Assembly: GCA_017527065.1 (NCBI GenBank)
Contig: JAFXQO010000030.1
Coordinates: 1 to 41,864, forward strand
Direction of reading: 5' to 3'
Source: Clostridia bacterium
Lineage (GTDB): Bacteria > Bacillota > Clostridia > Christensenellales > Aristaeellaceae
Length of the DNA: 41,864 bases
The notes under the pieces are model-generated. The model was not told the origin of the DNA. It made no database searches and saw nothing but the letters and a program-made list of their open reading frames with translations. Shown here one piece after another: positions 40,589 to 41,864 of this stretch (within the stretch, counting starts at the first letter, position 1; each line of letters opens with the position of its first letter). The translations under genes and the position numbers were made by a program.

Positions 40589-41536
40589 TCAGCGGTTGAA
40601 ATAAACGAGATTTTCCTTCGGGGCCTTGCCCGCGCTCACCTTGTCCAATACGAGAATGATGGCGTTGCGGTCGTGCAGCATGCTGTAGCCCTTCTGCGCC
40701 TTCACAGTGAAATCGAGCCACTGGTCGGGCTCGGGCAGATTGCCCTTGACCGTGCAGATAAACCCGATGCCGCCGATGTCGTTCGCGCAGCAGGTCATGG
40801 CCTCGCGGCCCAGCACGAAGCAGTTCGGAGGCAGGTCCTTCACCCGGTACGCCTTGGCCGTCACGCGCAGCTTCTTGCCGTCGTAGCGGTCGGGGTGTTC
40901 CAGCGCGTCCAGATACCAGATGCCGAAGTCCTCCTCGCCGATGCGCACCACGTCGGCCTTCACGTCGTAGGGCAGGTCCTCGTCGGCCACGCCGTCGTCG
41001 CTGGTGCCGTCCACGTTGTCGAAGATGATGTCGCAGTTGCCGTTCATGGCCTTGACCATGCGGCGGTAGCGGCTCTTCTCGGTGGTCTCGGTGCAGCGGT
41101 TGAAGATCACCGCGTCGGCCAGCTGCAGGCCGTCTGTCATGAACTGGCGCATGTTGTTCAGGTACATCTCGAACGTGGTCGAATCCACCATGCACACCAG
41201 CTGGGCCAGTTCCCATTCCTCGGGCTTGGGCGCGTTGAACAGGCGCAGCAGTGTCCACGTGCTGTTGTATTCGATAATCACACGCTCGGGCTTGTACTCC
41301 CGCGCCAGGCGGCGCATGAGGCCGCCCTCGATGTCCTCGATACTGTCCACATCCACCTTTACGGCGTTGGCCTTTTTGAGGAGTTCGGCGTCGAATTCCT
41401 CCTCGCCCTCCTCACACTGGAGCAGCAGCGTGCGCTCGCCGCCGGTGAAGTATTCGTCGGTCAGCATTTCGCGGATCATCGTGGTCTTGCCGCTCTCGAG
41501 GAAGCCGGTGATGATGTAAATCGGAATATTATCCAT
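40589..41536 (-). CDS. CobW/G3E-family GTPase with a DUF1980-like C-terminus
   Basis: 315 residues. The N-terminal GTPase (about 1-175) has Walker A GFLESGKTT (11-19) and a conserved Glu-rich region (CEEGEEE) where many CobW proteins have a metal-binding CxCC. Instead of the usual CobW C-domain, the last ~120 residues contain REAMTCCANDIGGIGFICTV and LDFTVKAQKG, resembling the C-terminal domain of TIGR03943/DUF1980 membrane proteins (a CCAAD-like motif). I infer metal delivery or sensing. AAGGGG precedes the ATG; the gene lies 12 nt after the other G3E gene. Confidence 0.85.
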   Translation of the reverse strand: MDNIPIYIITGFLESGKTTMIREMLTDEYFTGGERTLLLQCEEGEEEFDAELLKKANAVKVDVDSIEDIEGGLMRRLAREYKPERVIIEYNSTWTLLRLFNAPKPEEWELAQLVCMVDSTTFEMYLNNMRQFMTDGLQLADAVIFNRCTETTEKSRYRRMVKAMNGNCDIIFDNVDGTSDDGVADEDLPYDVKADVVRIGEEDFGIWYLDALEHPDRYDGKKLRVTAKAYRVKDLPPNCFVLGREAMTCCANDIGGIGFICTVKGNLPEPDQWLDFTVKAQKGYSMLHDRNAIILVLDKVSAGKAPKENLVYFNR

Positions 41537-41548
41537 GGAAGAACCCCT

Positions 41549-41864
41549 TTACAGCCCGAACAGATCCCTGATCTTCGCCTCGTTCAGCTTGCAGCCGATC
41601 ACGCACAGCCGGCCGGTGTAGTCCGCGCCGCCATGGCGCACTTCCCATTCGCCGGGCGTATAGTCGAAATGCAGCCAGACGCCGTCTTTTGTGGGCACGA
41701 TGCCCTTCGCGCGCAGCACCGCGCCAAACTCTTCTTCATTGTCCAGTTTGCCGAGCGCGGCCTTGAGGGCCTCTTCCTCGAACTTGTGCGCCGTCTCGAT
41801 GCCGATGTCGTCGAAGATCTCGTCCGCGTCGTGCTCGCCGTCGTGGTGGTGATGGTGGTGGTGA
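41549..41864 (-). CDS. CobW/G3E-family protein, C-terminal part (N-terminus outside window)
   Basis: The open frame runs off the right edge; I read 104 codons ending in TAA at 41549. The segment starts with a run of histidines (seven in a row at the window edge, then DGEHDADE), typical of zinc- or nickel-binding linkers in CobW/HypB/YeiR proteins. It continues as a CobW C-terminal domain (AVLRAKGIVPTKDGVWLHFDY, PGEWEVR, YTGRLCVIG, LNEAKIRDLF). Upstream of and co-oriented with the second G3E gene; together they suggest metal handling. Confidence 0.87.
   Translation of the reverse strand, partial: HHHHHHHDGEHDADEIFDDIGIETAHKFEEEALKAALGKLDNEEEFGAVLRAKGIVPTKDGVWLHFDYTPGEWEVRHGGADYTGRLCVIGCKLNEAKIRDLFGL

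Overview
The window looks like a chromosome segment of a GC-rich member of the Bacillota, probably class Clostridia. The evidence is the ctsR-mcsA-mcsB-clpC heat-shock operon, AGGAGG-type ribosome binding sites, sigma-A promoters with 17-bp spacers, short ThiI and YitT-type membrane proteins. The exact lineage cannot be fixed from sequence alone. No rRNA, tRNA, CRISPR array, IS element or prophage is visible, and no gene-free stretch exceeds 300 bases.

Layout. 1-3830 (minus): clp stress operon ctsR, mcsA, mcsB, clpC (clpC runs off the left edge) under a promoter with a CtsR operator. The McsB has lost several catalytic residues but keeps its phospho-arginine-binding motif. 3900-12604 (minus): a sugar-uptake regulon. 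A lipoprotein sugar-binding protein, a LytS-type histidine kinase and an AraC-type response regulator are followed by a YtfQRT/YjfF-like ABC importer and a terminator. 12700-16776 (minus): an envelope operon of a lamin-tail-domain membrane protein, a VTC-type polyphosphate polymerase domain protein, a DUF4956 membrane protein and a secreted GLUG-like protein. 16821-19783 (minus): two TIM-barrel isomerase/epimerase genes around a Gfo/Idh/MocA dehydrogenase, probably for breakdown of a sugar or cyclitol. 19808-20980 (minus): a ferredoxin-fused aldo/keto reductase.

21059-25937 is the most unusual part: a Card1/Can2-like CARF-nuclease gene (minus), a Gfo/Idh dehydrogenase (plus) and an 823-residue adenosine-deaminase-like protein with extra N-terminal and C-terminal domains (minus). 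Both minus-strand proteins resemble nucleotide-signalling or anti-phage effectors, yet no CRISPR-Cas genes are in view.

26064-38606 (plus): a small two-helix membrane protein, cysteine desulfurase and ThiI (sulfur relay for tRNA thiolation/thiamine); a CorC/HlyC-type CBS protein and an acetyltransferase; a secreted protein; then uvrB, a YitT protein, a P-loop kinase-like protein, a helix-hairpin-helix protein and uvrA. Intergenic gaps here carry a dispersed GGAATTA-heptad repeat family. 38611-41864 (minus): a ParE/RelE-Phd toxin-antitoxin pair, tadA, a SAM methyltransferase and two CobW/G3E GTPases, one with a histidine-rich stretch, suggesting metal homeostasis.
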